DNA of 51,071 bases from an uncultured Eubacteriales bacterium (GCA_902761825.1 CACWLY010000028.1:1-51071); one strand, 5' to 3'; counted from the first letter of the stretch, positions 7,488 to 16,726 are shown. Translations and numbers: made by a program. Notes: generated from the sequence alone by a model not told the origin.

Positions 7488-9305
7488 TCAGTCGTATATG
7501 ACCCGGCCTTTCTCGTCGTCTATCCCGCTGAAACGGTGGAAGAAGGTATTGATCACGTCGCGCCAGTTCCGGGCGTTGCGCGCCTGCTTATCCATCCGCT
7601 CCAGCGCTTCGGCGCGGTCGGGCTCGGGCAGGGCGAGGCCTTGCAGATCGCGCCGCATGGCTTCGGCCGCTTCGCAGCCCTCGAAGTGATCGTCGTATAT
7701 GCGCTGGATCAGCGTGCGCCCGTCCTTCATGCGGTACGTATAGGGCAGGCGGTGGAAGAAGAGCAGCAGGTTTTCGGGACACCGGGCGGGATCACCGTAT
7801 GCGTCGGCCAGCTCCTTCGGATACTGGCAGGCGTATCCCGTTCCCGCGGCCGTGCGGTCGATGCCCACGCCGTTGCGGTCGGCCCGGTTATACGTGCCCC
7901 AGGCGTCGAACTCGTACCCGTAAGGATTGGGGCCGTAATGCAGCCCGGGCTGCACCATCCAGCAAAGTCCCAGGGGCGAAGTGTATTTTTCATAGACAGC
8001 GCGGCTGCCAAGCAGCATATCGGCGAGCGTTTTTTCCTGATCGGCGGGCAGGGCGTAGGTCAGTTTCGCCCAGCTGCCGATCAGCGCAGCGGGCGCGCTG
8101 TCCGGATCCCATGCAAACAGGCCGAATGCGAACAGATTGAGCGCCGCGAAGGGATGGCCGAACCAGTTTTCGTCGCGTCCCAGGTTGCTGACGGCGGCGA
8201 TGGCCTGCACGGCTTCCTTGCCGATGCAGTCGGTCACCTCCCGCCACATGGGCGGCATGGCGTACAGGTCGATCTGATGCCCGGTGTATTCCTGGGCCAG
8301 CTGGTATTCGATGGCCGTGCGCGTGTTTCTCAGGCCGAAAAAGAGGGGAGAGGCGGGCTCCCGCACCTGGAAGTCGTAGGGGCCGTTCTTGATCTGCAGG
8401 ATCACGTTTTCGTCAAACCGGCCGTCCAGCGGCATGTAGGCGTTATAGGCCGCGCAGGGCCGGTCGATGCTGTGATCCCGCCAGTCCTGCATGCAGTTGT
8501 ATACGAACGCGCGCCACACCAGAACGCCGCCGTGGGGCTTCAAAGCCCGGGCGAGCATGTTGGCGCCCTGGGCGTGATCGCGGCCGTAGGCGTTGGGGCC
8601 GGGACGGTGCTCGCTGTCGGCCTTCACCAGGAAGCCCGCCAGATCGGGCACGGCGGCGTAGACCGCGTCCGCACGCGCGTTCCACCAGGCCTGCACCCGG
8701 CTGTCCAGCGGATCGGCTGTATCCAGCCCGCACTGCAGGGGCATGGAAAAGTCCACGCTCACCATCAGCCGAACGCCGAAGGGGCGCAGGATATCCGCGA
8801 AGGCGGCCAGGTCGGGCAAAAGCCAGCCGATCAGCTGCTGGGCGGGCGCGTGCACGTTGACGTTGTTGACGCACAGCGCGTTGATGCCCACGCTGGCAAG
8901 CATACGGCCCAGCTGACGGATGCGCGCGGGATCATAGCGGAATTCCCCGCCCTCGAACCACAGCGAGCGCCCGGCGTAGCCGCGCTCCACCGTGCCGTCC
9001 ATGTTGTCCCAGCAGTCGATCATGCGCAGCGGGTAGAAGGGCTTCTGCACGCCCTCCGGCAGGGGATCGCCCGCCGCCAGCGCCCGCACCAGCGCGTACG
9101 TCCCGTACAGCACGCCGGTTTCGCCGCCTGTGATCCTGTATCCGTCCCCGGCTTTTTCCAGCTTGTAGCCTTCGCCCATGTCCCGGTCAACGGCAAAGCA
9201 GACGCCGTCCGCGACCTGCCGGGCTTCATGATCCGCCACCGACAGCGGCCGCTTCAGCGTTTCGGGAACGGGCGATTTCAGACAGGGAAGCCAAGCGTAT
9301 CTCAT
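7488..9305 (-). CDS. aguA: Alpha-glucuronidase, GH67
   Basis: The enzyme removes (4-O-methyl-)glucuronic acid from the non-reducing end of xylo-oligosaccharides. It has no signal peptide, so it acts in the cytoplasm on imported fragments. Visible GH67 hallmarks are LRMIDCWDNMDGTVERGYAG (about residues 93-112), the KADSEHRPGP segment with the general acid Glu232, QIKNGPYDFQ with Asp311, and YQLAQEYTG with Glu339. The spacing of Asp311 and Glu339 matches the paired catalytic bases of known GH67 enzymes. At 605 aa it is shorter than usual (about 680-730 aa). The catalytic acid lies about 50 residues earlier than in characterised enzymes, so the N-terminal domain is trimmed. I chose the ATG at 9305, which has GAGGTG at good distance, over a GTG at 9317 without a ribosome site. 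Confidence 0.93.
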   Translation of the reverse strand: MRYAWLPCLKSPVPETLKRPLSVADHEARQVADGVCFAVDRDMGEGYKLEKAGDGYRITGGETGVLYGTYALVRALAAGDPLPEGVQKPFYPLRMIDCWDNMDGTVERGYAGRSLWFEGGEFRYDPARIRQLGRMLASVGINALCVNNVNVHAPAQQLIGWLLPDLAAFADILRPFGVRLMVSVDFSMPLQCGLDTADPLDSRVQAWWNARADAVYAAVPDLAGFLVKADSEHRPGPNAYGRDHAQGANMLARALKPHGGVLVWRAFVYNCMQDWRDHSIDRPCAAYNAYMPLDGRFDENVILQIKNGPYDFQVREPASPLFFGLRNTRTAIEYQLAQEYTGHQIDLYAMPPMWREVTDCIGKEAVQAIAAVSNLGRDENWFGHPFAALNLFAFGLFAWDPDSAPAALIGSWAKLTYALPADQEKTLADMLLGSRAVYEKYTSPLGLCWMVQPGLHYGPNPYGYEFDAWGTYNRADRNGVGIDRTAAGTGYACQYPKELADAYGDPARCPENLLLFFHRLPYTYRMKDGRTLIQRIYDDHFEGCEAAEAMRRDLQGLALPEPDRAEALERMDKQARNARNWRDVINTFFHRFSGIDDEKGRVIYD

Positions 9306-9313
9306 AGCGCACC

Positions 9314-10786
9314 TCACTTGCAGTAGTAGGAATAGTCATACCCTTCGTCGGGCTCGCCGCGCGCGGGCAGCATCCGCAGGCGCGCCACGGCGTTGCGGGG
9401 CAGCGATACGGTAACGCGCCCATCCTCCGCCGTCCGCGTTCCGGCCGCGGGCATGCCCGCGGCGCGCAGGAAGGCCAGCTGCTCGGCGTTCAGGCTTTCG
9501 GGTTCGCCCATCCGGTGCCAGGCCTGCAGCGGATTGCAGGTTTCCGCGTCCACGCGCTCGATCAGCGCGACCGCGCCGCGCAGGGGCAGGGAGATCTCCA
9601 TTTCCATGTCCTCGCCCAGGTTCCAGAGCACGGCTTCATAGCCGCCGTCGGGCCGGAGCACGATGACGGCGTTTTCGTCCCGGTATACCGCCTCTCCACG
9701 CAGGCCCGTGAAGAAAGCGAAGGTCCACAGGGTGGGCTTGGCGATCAGGCCGTTCGCCATCATGCCGAAGCCGCCGTGGAAAGGCCGGGTGGGAATGCCC
9801 TGCTCCTCAAACACGTCGCCGAAGGTCCAGTAGCTGTAGCCCTCGGCCACGTCGCCCAGGCGGGCGAGCAGCCCGGCGCACAGCGCGGCGTTATAGTTGG
9901 TGTCGTGAATGGGGCAGAAGGGATTGTAGCTGGTGTTGAACTCGGTGATATACATGGGCAGGCCGCGGTATTCGGGGAAGGAATCGATGATATCCCGCGT
10001 TTCCTGCATTTCCGCCATCAGGCTTTCGGGCGTGCGCATGGAATGGTACAGATAGCGGCCCTTGTGCTCAGGCGCTTCGCCCATGTAGGCGTGGCGGGTC
10101 ACGAAATCGACCGGCAGCTTCTGATCGCGGCAGAAGGCCAGGAAATCGCTGACCCACTGCTGGCTGCCCTCGCCGCCGCAGATGGCCGGGCCGCCCACGC
10201 GCATGGCGGGCAGCGTTTCCTTGATGGCGGTCACGGTGGCGCGGTACAGTTCCAGATACTTCGCCTTGTCGGCGTTTTCCCAGAAGCCCCTCAGGTTCGG
10301 CTCGTTCCAGATTTCGCAGGGCCAGCTTTCGACCTCGGCCTTTCCGTAGCGCTGGATCAGGTGCTTGAGCGTCGCCTGCACCAGATCGGTCCACTCGCGC
10401 ATCTCCCGCGGCGGCGCGGTATGCGCGTTCCAGTAGAACAGCGTGTTGGGGCTGTCGGTCATCGCGGCGGGCATGAACCCGGTCTCCAGGAAGGGCTTCA
10501 GGCCGTTTTCCAGCCAGGCGTCCATCACCCGGTCCAGATAGGTGAAGCAGTACCAGGTCCTCTTTACGCCGTCCGGCCCTGTGAAAGCCTGATAAATGCC
10601 CATCTGGTCGCTGAACAGGCCGTGGCCGCGGATCATTTTGAAATGGCATTTTTCCTGAACGGCCCGCAGCTGATCCTGGTATTCGCGGTGCAGGGCAAGA
10701 TCGATCCTGCCCGTGCCGACGCATACGTCCGAGCGGTTGTTGAACCGCGCCTTATCGCCGGCGTGAACGGTGATTTGCTTTTTCAT
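9314..10786 (-). CDS. xynB: Beta-xylosidase, GH39
   Basis: This 490-aa cytoplasmic glycosidase likely releases xylose from xylo-oligosaccharides with retention. The TIM barrel carries the acid/base in EIWNEPNL (Glu162) and the nucleophile in ITEFNTSY (Glu282), both typical of GH39. The segment FKMIRGHGLF near the N-terminus and SYWTFGDVFEE late in the barrel also fit. A C-terminal beta domain begins near residue 370. The gene lies 3 bp after the GH2 gene and 8 bp before GH67, so the three are co-transcribed. This pairing supports glucuronoxylan breakdown. Specificity could extend to other beta-linked pentosides. Confidence 0.92.
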   Translation of the reverse strand: MKKQITVHAGDKARFNNRSDVCVGTGRIDLALHREYQDQLRAVQEKCHFKMIRGHGLFSDQMGIYQAFTGPDGVKRTWYCFTYLDRVMDAWLENGLKPFLETGFMPAAMTDSPNTLFYWNAHTAPPREMREWTDLVQATLKHLIQRYGKAEVESWPCEIWNEPNLRGFWENADKAKYLELYRATVTAIKETLPAMRVGGPAICGGEGSQQWVSDFLAFCRDQKLPVDFVTRHAYMGEAPEHKGRYLYHSMRTPESLMAEMQETRDIIDSFPEYRGLPMYITEFNTSYNPFCPIHDTNYNAALCAGLLARLGDVAEGYSYWTFGDVFEEQGIPTRPFHGGFGMMANGLIAKPTLWTFAFFTGLRGEAVYRDENAVIVLRPDGGYEAVLWNLGEDMEMEISLPLRGAVALIERVDAETCNPLQAWHRMGEPESLNAEQLAFLRAAGMPAAGTRTAEDGRVTVSLPRNAVARLRMLPARGEPDEGYDYSYYCK

Positions 10787-10789
10787 GGC

Positions 10790-13700
10790 TCAAGCCTCCT
10801 CAAAACGGAATCCGTAGAAATCAAAGCTGCTGCCCGGCAGGAATACGAAGGACACGGCGCATTCGCCCGGAAGCACGGCCGCGTCGAAGGCCTGCTCGCA
10901 CGCGTCGCCGCTCTGCCTAAACAGGCACATGGCGGTCGCCTGACGGCCGTCCGGACCGGTGACGCGCACGTGAACGGCGTTCTCCGGCAGGGGCGTCGCG
11001 CCCTTGATGATCAGCCGCAGCGTTCCTTCCCGGGCGAATTCCATATGCTCAAAGGTCAGCGTCACGTTGTTGCCGATCCCGCGCACGGCGTCGGCCTCCT
11101 TTACGAAGCTGTCGCCGTAGATCTGATCGGCGTCAACGGCCCTGTTATACCGGAGCGCCCGGCTCTGCTTCCGGAAGGAGAAGCCCTTCAAATGGATTTT
11201 CTGATTCATGGAGAAGCACAGCGTGTGCACGCCGGTCAGCGTTTCGGGCAGGCGGTAGGTCTCGGGCTGATAGACGTTCCAGATGCTGGGCTTCTGATAG
11301 GGCAGCTCGCAGATCCTGCGCCCGCCCTGGCCGGGCACGCCGTCCCATACGCCGATATCATAGCGGTCGCCGTTCAGCGCGAACACCGGAAGGGTCAGCG
11401 TATCCGAGCCCGCCGGGCCGAAATCCACGTTGGTGAAGCCCGCGGCGCTCATGCCGTCCCGGGCGAAGGCGATGCCCCGCTCGTTGCCCGCGCCGATATC
11501 CCCGACGCGCACGTCGCAGAGCGAAGCCGATACGAAGCGGTAGGGATCGATGCCCATGGGGCCGAAGCCCGTCGCCGTGATCTCCCGCGTGGAGATGACC
11601 CGGGGATGCGGATAGCCGTTGCACGCCGTGACCCGCAGGTACATTTTGCCGTCGCCCAGGGCTTTTACGGTGACGATGTTCTTTTCCCGGCTGATCTCCC
11701 CGCAGGGCATGTCGATGCCCTGCGCGTTGGTGACGCGGCAGGTCAGCTCCTGCTCCGGCGCGAGCGCGGGCAGCGCGCAGATGAGGAACGAAACGCTGTC
11801 ATGCCCGGGCGTCAGGCGCGGTTCGCCCAGCGGGCACAGGTCGATGCGGCGGATGGCGATATCCTCCTCCCGGACCGTTTTGTCGCATTCGTCGTTGAAA
11901 AGGCGGCTGCCGCCCCGGGAGACCGGGATGGTCAGGCTCGCGCCGCGCAGGCCGGGCGCGTCCGCCGTGATCTCGATGCCGCCCGGGCCCTGCTGCGCGC
12001 CGACCATGATCAGCAGTTTTCCGTTGAACAGGCAGCGGCTGCTCACCTTGTATCCGTCCTTGTCCGCGCTGTCGCCGTTGTCCAGACCCAGCAGCACGCC
12101 CGCGCCCGCGACCTTCACGTTCACCCGGTCGCAGGCGTTTTCCACCGGCAGTCCCTGGGCGTCGAGCGCTGTGACCTCGATGAAAGCGATCTCGCCGCTT
12201 CCGCCGCGCATGCCGGCGCGGTCGGCCCGCAGGCACAGGCTGCGGCTTTCCCCGGAGGTCGTCCGGCGGGCGCTGCACACCTCGTTGCCCTCGGCGTCGT
12301 AGGCCTTCGCCTCGAGCGTGCCCTTGGCGAAGGGAACGCGCCACAGAGGAAGGCAGGCTTTGCCGTCCAGGCGGTTCACCTCTTTGCGGCCCAGGGAATA
12401 GCCGTTTAAGAAAAGCTCCGCCGCGGCGCAGTTGGTCATGACCGGCACGTCGATCATCTGGCCGGCGTTCCAGTCCCAGGCGACGCCGATGTGCACCATG
12501 GGCTTGTCGGTCCACATGGCCTGATAGAAATAATAGCTGTCCTTGGGGAAGCAGGCGGTGTCGGCCTGGCCGAAATAGCTGCTGCGCGTATGATAGGGCG
12601 TGGGCTCGCCGATGTAATCGATGCCCGCCCAGACGAACTGGCCCAGGGAGTATTCCGTGCGGAGATCGTCAGAAAGCATCGCCCTCAGATCGCGCGCGCC
12701 CCAGCTGGTGTTGCTGTTCATCAGCGCCGAGCACTGCAGATCCTCGTCGCTCATGATATCCTCGGTGACCGGGAAATGGTACACGCCGCGGCTCAGCACC
12801 AGCGAGGCCGTTTCGCTGCCGTATATCACCCAGTCGGGATGCTTTTCGTGGTGATCGGCATAGTATTTTTCGGCGTAGTTATAGCCCGGCAGCCTGATGA
12901 TGTCGGCGCATTTCTGCGCGCCTTCCCAGGGCATGTAATTGCTGCCGAAGGTGACCGGCGCGTGGCGCGTATCGTGCCTGCGAACCTCGTCCGCCAGCGT
13001 TTTTGTCCAGTACTGGCCCCGGTCCGAAGCCTGCATATCATAGATCTCGTTGCCGATGCTCCACAGGATCACGGAGGGATGGCAGCGGTCGCGCCGTACC
13101 CATTCGGCCACGGACTGCGGATAGGTCTGCGGGAAAAAGCGCGCGTTGTCATAGGCGGTCTTGGGCAGCTCCCACATGTCGTAAAGCTCGTCCATCACCA
13201 TCAGGCCCAGACGGTCGCACAGGTCCAGCAGCTGCCGCGCGGGCGGGTTGTGGGCCGTGCGGACGGCGTTCGCGCCCATCTCCTTCATCAGCCGCAGCTG
13301 ACGTTCGGCTGCCGCTTCGCTGAAGGCCGCGCCGAGAGCGCCCAGGTCGTGATGCAGGCACACGCCGTGAATTTTGATATGCTCGCCGTTCAGGAAGAAC
13401 CCGTGATCGGGCGAAAAGCGCGTTTCCCGGAAGCCGACGTTCAGCGTTTCCTTCTGGTCGCCCAGCGTCAGTACAAGCCGGTACAGACTGGGCCAGTCGG
13501 GCGACCAGGGCAGCACGCCGGGAAGCGTCAGCGAATGGCTGAGGCCGGTCATCGCGCCGGAGGCGATCTCCTCGATGCCGTCCATGAGCTTAAAGGAAGG
13601 GAAGGGGCCCTCGCCGGTCAGCTCGACGTCGAAATCGAGCCGCCAGCCGTCCTCCGTCCGGACGGTGTTCACCTGGAAGCCGTCCGGCATCATATGATGC

Positions 13701-14128
13701 GCGGGCAGCGATTCAAAGTGCACGTCGCGGAAAATGCCCGCGCCGGAGTACCAGCGGCTGTTGGGGCTGCGGTGGCGGATATGCACGGCGATCTCGTTAT
13801 CGCCCGCGTTCAGCCTGCCGGTCAGTTCCACCCGGAACGCGGTGTAGCCGTAGCGATGCGTGCAGACCGTTTCGCCGTTCAGCAGCACGTCGGCGTCCAT
13901 GTACACGCCGTCGAAATCCAGAAACAGGCAGCGATCCGCAAAGCCGTCCTGCCAGGGCAGCGTTTTCACGTACCAGCCGTCCCCGTCCTCGTAGAGGGCG
14001 TCGGCGTTCAGGATCAGCCAGTCGTGGGGCAAGAGGATGGGCCGCGTTTGGGCCGCCCGCATATCGGCGTACCCGCTCCCCGGCGGCAGCTTGACGAACT
14101 GCCAGCCGTCGTTCCACAGTGTGCGCAT
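10790..14128 (-). CDS. GH2 glycosidase (beta-galactosidase-like) with DUF4982 and C-terminal modules
   Basis: This is a large 1112-aa cytoplasmic glycoside hydrolase. The order is a jelly-roll sugar-binding domain (about 1-140), an Ig-like domain (about 150-240), and a TIM barrel (about 245-540). A DUF4982 domain beginning TDKPMVHIGVAWDWN, a further Ig-like domain, and two C-terminal beta modules follow; one of them (about 850-990) resembles CBM6-type folds. The acid/base is Glu361 in WSIGNEIYD. The nucleophile is Glu439 in YGSETAS, a sequence typical of the GH2/DUF4982 group. The substrate could be a beta-galactoside or an alpha-L-arabinopyranoside side chain of hemicellulose; sequence alone cannot decide. 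I chose the ATG at 14128 because GGAGGG precedes it. Confidence 0.88.
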   Translation of the reverse strand: MRTLWNDGWQFVKLPPGSGYADMRAAQTRPILLPHDWLILNADALYEDGDGWYVKTLPWQDGFADRCLFLDFDGVYMDADVLLNGETVCTHRYGYTAFRVELTGRLNAGDNEIAVHIRHRSPNSRWYSGAGIFRDVHFESLPAHHMMPDGFQVNTVRTEDGWRLDFDVELTGEGPFPSFKLMDGIEEIASGAMTGLSHSLTLPGVLPWSPDWPSLYRLVLTLGDQKETLNVGFRETRFSPDHGFFLNGEHIKIHGVCLHHDLGALGAAFSEAAAERQLRLMKEMGANAVRTAHNPPARQLLDLCDRLGLMVMDELYDMWELPKTAYDNARFFPQTYPQSVAEWVRRDRCHPSVILWSIGNEIYDMQASDRGQYWTKTLADEVRRHDTRHAPVTFGSNYMPWEGAQKCADIIRLPGYNYAEKYYADHHEKHPDWVIYGSETASLVLSRGVYHFPVTEDIMSDEDLQCSALMNSNTSWGARDLRAMLSDDLRTEYSLGQFVWAGIDYIGEPTPYHTRSSYFGQADTACFPKDSYYFYQAMWTDKPMVHIGVAWDWNAGQMIDVPVMTNCAAAELFLNGYSLGRKEVNRLDGKACLPLWRVPFAKGTLEAKAYDAEGNEVCSARRTTSGESRSLCLRADRAGMRGGSGEIAFIEVTALDAQGLPVENACDRVNVKVAGAGVLLGLDNGDSADKDGYKVSSRCLFNGKLLIMVGAQQGPGGIEITADAPGLRGASLTIPVSRGGSRLFNDECDKTVREEDIAIRRIDLCPLGEPRLTPGHDSVSFLICALPALAPEQELTCRVTNAQGIDMPCGEISREKNIVTVKALGDGKMYLRVTACNGYPHPRVISTREITATGFGPMGIDPYRFVSASLCDVRVGDIGAGNERGIAFARDGMSAAGFTNVDFGPAGSDTLTLPVFALNGDRYDIGVWDGVPGQGGRRICELPYQKPSIWNVYQPETYRLPETLTGVHTLCFSMNQKIHLKGFSFRKQSRALRYNRAVDADQIYGDSFVKEADAVRGIGNNVTLTFEHMEFAREGTLRLIIKGATPLPENAVHVRVTGPDGRQATAMCLFRQSGDACEQAFDAAVLPGECAVSFVFLPGSSFDFYGFRFEEA

Positions 14129-14152
14129 GTAGTTTCCCTCCGATAAACAGAA

Positions 14153-14167
14153 TTGCAAACGAATGCT
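14153..14167 (+). promoter_or_regulatory. cre box (CcpA catabolite-repression site) before the GH2 gene
   Basis: The 15 bases TTGCAAACGAATGCT fit every position of the Bacillus cre consensus WTGNAANCGNWNNCW. The site lies 25 bp upstream of the GH2 start, overlapping a palindrome CGAAT-GCTG-ATTCG (14160-14173). It would let CcpA repress or road-block the GH2-GH39-GH67 genes when glucose is present. Confidence 0.7.
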
Positions 14168-14217
14168 GATTCGCCGCGCCCGGCCCGTTTCCTGCCGGAA
14201 AGCGTCGATTTTGGTTT

Positions 14218-15192
14218 TCAGTAACCCCGGACGCCGATGATTTCCTCCGTCAGCCCGCCGGCGTCGAAGGAGGTTTCCTCCACATAGGTGAACTTGGGCG
14301 GCGTTTCGCCCCGCTGCAGCTGCTCAATTATGGAAAGCACGCGCGGCCCGTGCAGGGGATTGCATTCCACGTCCAGGCTGATGGTGCCGTCCAGGATCAT
14401 GCGCAGGGCGGTGCTGTTGGCGTCAAAGGAGATGATGGCCGCGTCCTCGCCGGGGCGCAGCCCGGCCATTTTGAGGGCGTCGATGACGCCGTAGGCCATG
14501 TTGTCGTTTTCGCAGTAGATCACGTTGAAATCGGTATGATCGCGGATCAGCGCCTCCATCACCTCCTGGCCCTTGGCCTGGGTGAAATCGCCTGAGCCGC
14601 GGAAGACCAGCTGCCAGGCGGGATGGCGGGCGAGCCCGGCGTCCAGCCCCTCGGTGCGGCCGATCTGCGCGGAGGAGCCGATATTGCCCTGCAGGTGCAC
14701 GATGCGCAGGGGCGCGTCGCCGTAATGCTCCTCCAGCCAGCGCACGGCGGTATCGCCCTCCTTGCGGAAGTCCGATCCGATCCAGCAGGTGAACAGATCG
14801 GTGTCCTCCACCTCGATCATGCGGTCCACCAGGATCACCGGGATGCCCGCGGCCCTGGCCTCGGCCAGCACGGTATCCCAGCCCGTTTCGGTGTTGGGGG
14901 CCAGTACGATGTAATCCACGCCCAGATTGATGAAGTTGCGGATGGCGGTGATCTGCCGATCCTGCTTCTGCTGGGCGTCGTCAAAGATCAGGCGGTAGCC
15001 GTTGGCCGCCGACAGCGCCTGCTGCATGCTGCGCGTGTTGGCGTTGCGCCAGTCGCTTTCGGCGCCCACCTGCGAAAAGCCCACGACGGCCAGATCGCGG
15101 GCTTCGGGCTCCTGAACGGGCGCGGGGCCGCCGCACGCGCAGAGCAGAAGGCATGCGAGCAGCAGCGGCAGCAGCGGCACATATTTTTTCAT
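14218..15192 (-). CDS. Sugar-binding lipoprotein, probable sensor subunit (YtfQ/XylFII-like)
   Basis: This is a 324-aa lipoprotein of the type I sugar-binding fold. The signal peptide ends in a lipobox-like LCAC (Cys20). It is a clear paralogue of the importer binding protein at 16919-17884. Both share TGWDxVLxxAxxAGI, the DRMIE strand, LQGxxGSxAQIGR and NxxYxENDxMAxGVxxAL. Its gene overlaps the histidine kinase gene by ATGA and is not in the importer operon, so it more likely presents a sugar to the kinase than feeds the transporter. The closest described arrangement is XylFII-LytS of Clostridium beijerinckii, where a binding protein tethered outside the cell activates a LytS-type kinase on D-xylose. 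The ligand here could be xylose, arabinose or galactose. Confidence 0.82.
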   Translation of the reverse strand: MKKYVPLLPLLLACLLLCACGGPAPVQEPEARDLAVVGFSQVGAESDWRNANTRSMQQALSAANGYRLIFDDAQQKQDRQITAIRNFINLGVDYIVLAPNTETGWDTVLAEARAAGIPVILVDRMIEVEDTDLFTCWIGSDFRKEGDTAVRWLEEHYGDAPLRIVHLQGNIGSSAQIGRTEGLDAGLARHPAWQLVFRGSGDFTQAKGQEVMEALIRDHTDFNVIYCENDNMAYGVIDALKMAGLRPGEDAAIISFDANSTALRMILDGTISLDVECNPLHGPRVLSIIEQLQRGETPPKFTYVEETSFDAGGLTEEIIGVRGY

Positions 15193-16655
15193 ATTTTTTT
15201 CTCCTTTATGGATTCGGTGACGCCCTCGCCCGGCAGCGTGACGGTGACCGTCGTTCCAAGGCCGGGCGCGCTTTCAAAGGAAAGGCCGTACTGTTCGCCG
15301 CAGTACAGGACGATGCGTTGATGCACGTTTTTGAGGCCCAGGCCGCTGTGATGCTCCTGGTATTCGCCGGACTGCAGGCGGCGAAGCTGGCTTTCTTCCA
15401 TGCCCGCGCCGTTGTCATGCACGCGCAGGAGCATTTTGCCGTCCCGCTTGTCGCCCGTAATGGTGATCATTCCCCGGCCGCGGCGGTTCTTGATGCCGTG
15501 GTACAGCGCGTTTTCGATCAGCGGCTGCAAAATCAGCTTGGGCACCATCGCGTCCTGCATTTCCTCGGGCACGTCCATGCGGTAATCCAGGATGTCGCTG
15601 TACCGGATCTGCTGGATCTCCAGATAGCTTTTGGCCTGCGTCAGCTCGGCCCGCAGCGTGATGATATCCTGGCCGCCGCTGAGCGAATTACGGAAAAACG
15701 TCGAAAGGCTGGTGACCATGGTCACCACGTCCTCCTCGCGCTGGCATTCGGCCAGGATGGCGATGGAGTCCAGCGTATTATACAGGAAATGCGGGTTGAT
15801 CTGGGCCTGCAATAGCTCCAGCTCGGCCCGGTGCAGCTGGCGCTGGTCTTCCATCTGCTTATCCATCAGGTGGTTGATCTGCCCGGCCATTTTGTCAAAG
15901 TTCTGGTCCAGCGTCTGCAGTTCCACGATCTCGGTATCCACCGGCGTGCTGGTGAACTGTCCCGCGCCAAGCCGCTGCGCCTTGAAGCTCAGCGCGCGGA
16001 TGGGCTCGGCGATGCGCCGGGTGACGCGGACCGAATAGAGCACCATGGCGGCGGCCAGAAGCGCCAGGGCGGCCACCGCCGATGTGACCACGGTGTTCAC
16101 CTGCCGGCTCATCACGCCGCGCAGGCGGGCAAGCTCGCGCACCTCGTCGTCCAGAAAATCGTGCATGTAGGTTTCGATCAGGCGCGTCAGGCCGGTTTCG
16201 CCCCGGATGTTGCGCTCCAACAGCTCCATGCGCAGGTCGTAGCTTTCGGTCCCGGCGATCTCGATCATATACATGCGCAGGTTGCTGCACATATCCAGCA
16301 TGCTGCGGATGCGCCACTGGTTGTCGCTGAGCGAGGTGGCGTCCGCGAGACGCCGCAGCACTTCCTCGGCGCTGTCCAGCTCCTCCATGGGCAGTTCCTG
16401 CGCCGACTGCGGCGTGCGGGGCCGGATCACATGGTTATACATTTCGGAATCCAGCGTGCTTTTGAATTCCTTATTGAAATCGGCGGCGGTGTTCGCGCAC
16501 TGCAGCGCGTTCTCGTACTGCCGGTTGATTGATACCATCATGGCGGCGAAGCCCACGATCACCACGACCAGCAGAGCCGATACCATGAGCAGCAGGCGGC
16601 TGATCTGCTGCCGGATGCTGCGCGCCGTCGCGGGCGTTTTTCTGCGTATCTTCAT
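15189..16655 (-). CDS. Sensor histidine kinase, LytS/YesM type
   Basis: This is a membrane sensor kinase of 488 aa. A first transmembrane helix (about residues 20-45) and a second (about 190-210) flank an extracellular domain of about 145 residues. A HAMP-like linker follows, then a His_kinase domain with INPHFLYNTLDS (His289), and a HATPase_c domain with PLIENALYHGI (N box), HDNGAGM and GLGLKNV. The extracellular domain is too short for a full sugar-binding fold, so a partner should bind the ligand; the lipoprotein encoded next is the obvious candidate. I chose the ATG at 16655, with AAGGGTG upstream, over a GTG at 16664. No response regulator is encoded next to it, which is unusual for this family. 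Confidence 0.9.
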   Translation of the reverse strand: MKIRRKTPATARSIRQQISRLLLMVSALLVVVIVGFAAMMVSINRQYENALQCANTAADFNKEFKSTLDSEMYNHVIRPRTPQSAQELPMEELDSAEEVLRRLADATSLSDNQWRIRSMLDMCSNLRMYMIEIAGTESYDLRMELLERNIRGETGLTRLIETYMHDFLDDEVRELARLRGVMSRQVNTVVTSAVAALALLAAAMVLYSVRVTRRIAEPIRALSFKAQRLGAGQFTSTPVDTEIVELQTLDQNFDKMAGQINHLMDKQMEDQRQLHRAELELLQAQINPHFLYNTLDSIAILAECQREEDVVTMVTSLSTFFRNSLSGGQDIITLRAELTQAKSYLEIQQIRYSDILDYRMDVPEEMQDAMVPKLILQPLIENALYHGIKNRRGRGMITITGDKRDGKMLLRVHDNGAGMEESQLRRLQSGEYQEHHSGLGLKNVHQRIVLYCGEQYGLSFESAPGLGTTVTVTLPGEGVTESIKEKKI

Positions 16656-16695
16656 GATTGTCACCCTTACTGTGCGGCTGTGTTGTTCCTCAGCC

Positions 16696-16726
16696 AGTAT
16701 AGCATAATTCCGCCGAAAAACGGCGG
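16696..16726 (-). promoter_or_regulatory. Extended -10 promoter and inverted repeat before the kinase gene
   Basis: On the minus strand TATACT (16696-16701) is preceded by TGC, an extended -10. No good -35 is seen. Where it would lie there is an inverted repeat, CCGCCG (16710-16715) and CGGCGG (16721-16726) around five A, a possible operator. Confidence 0.5.

Noticed and set aside
9515-12409. Open frame of about 960 codons on the plus strand
   Set aside because: It is antisense to the GH39 and GH2 genes, with the same His/Ala/Gly-rich composition and no ribosome site or family motif.
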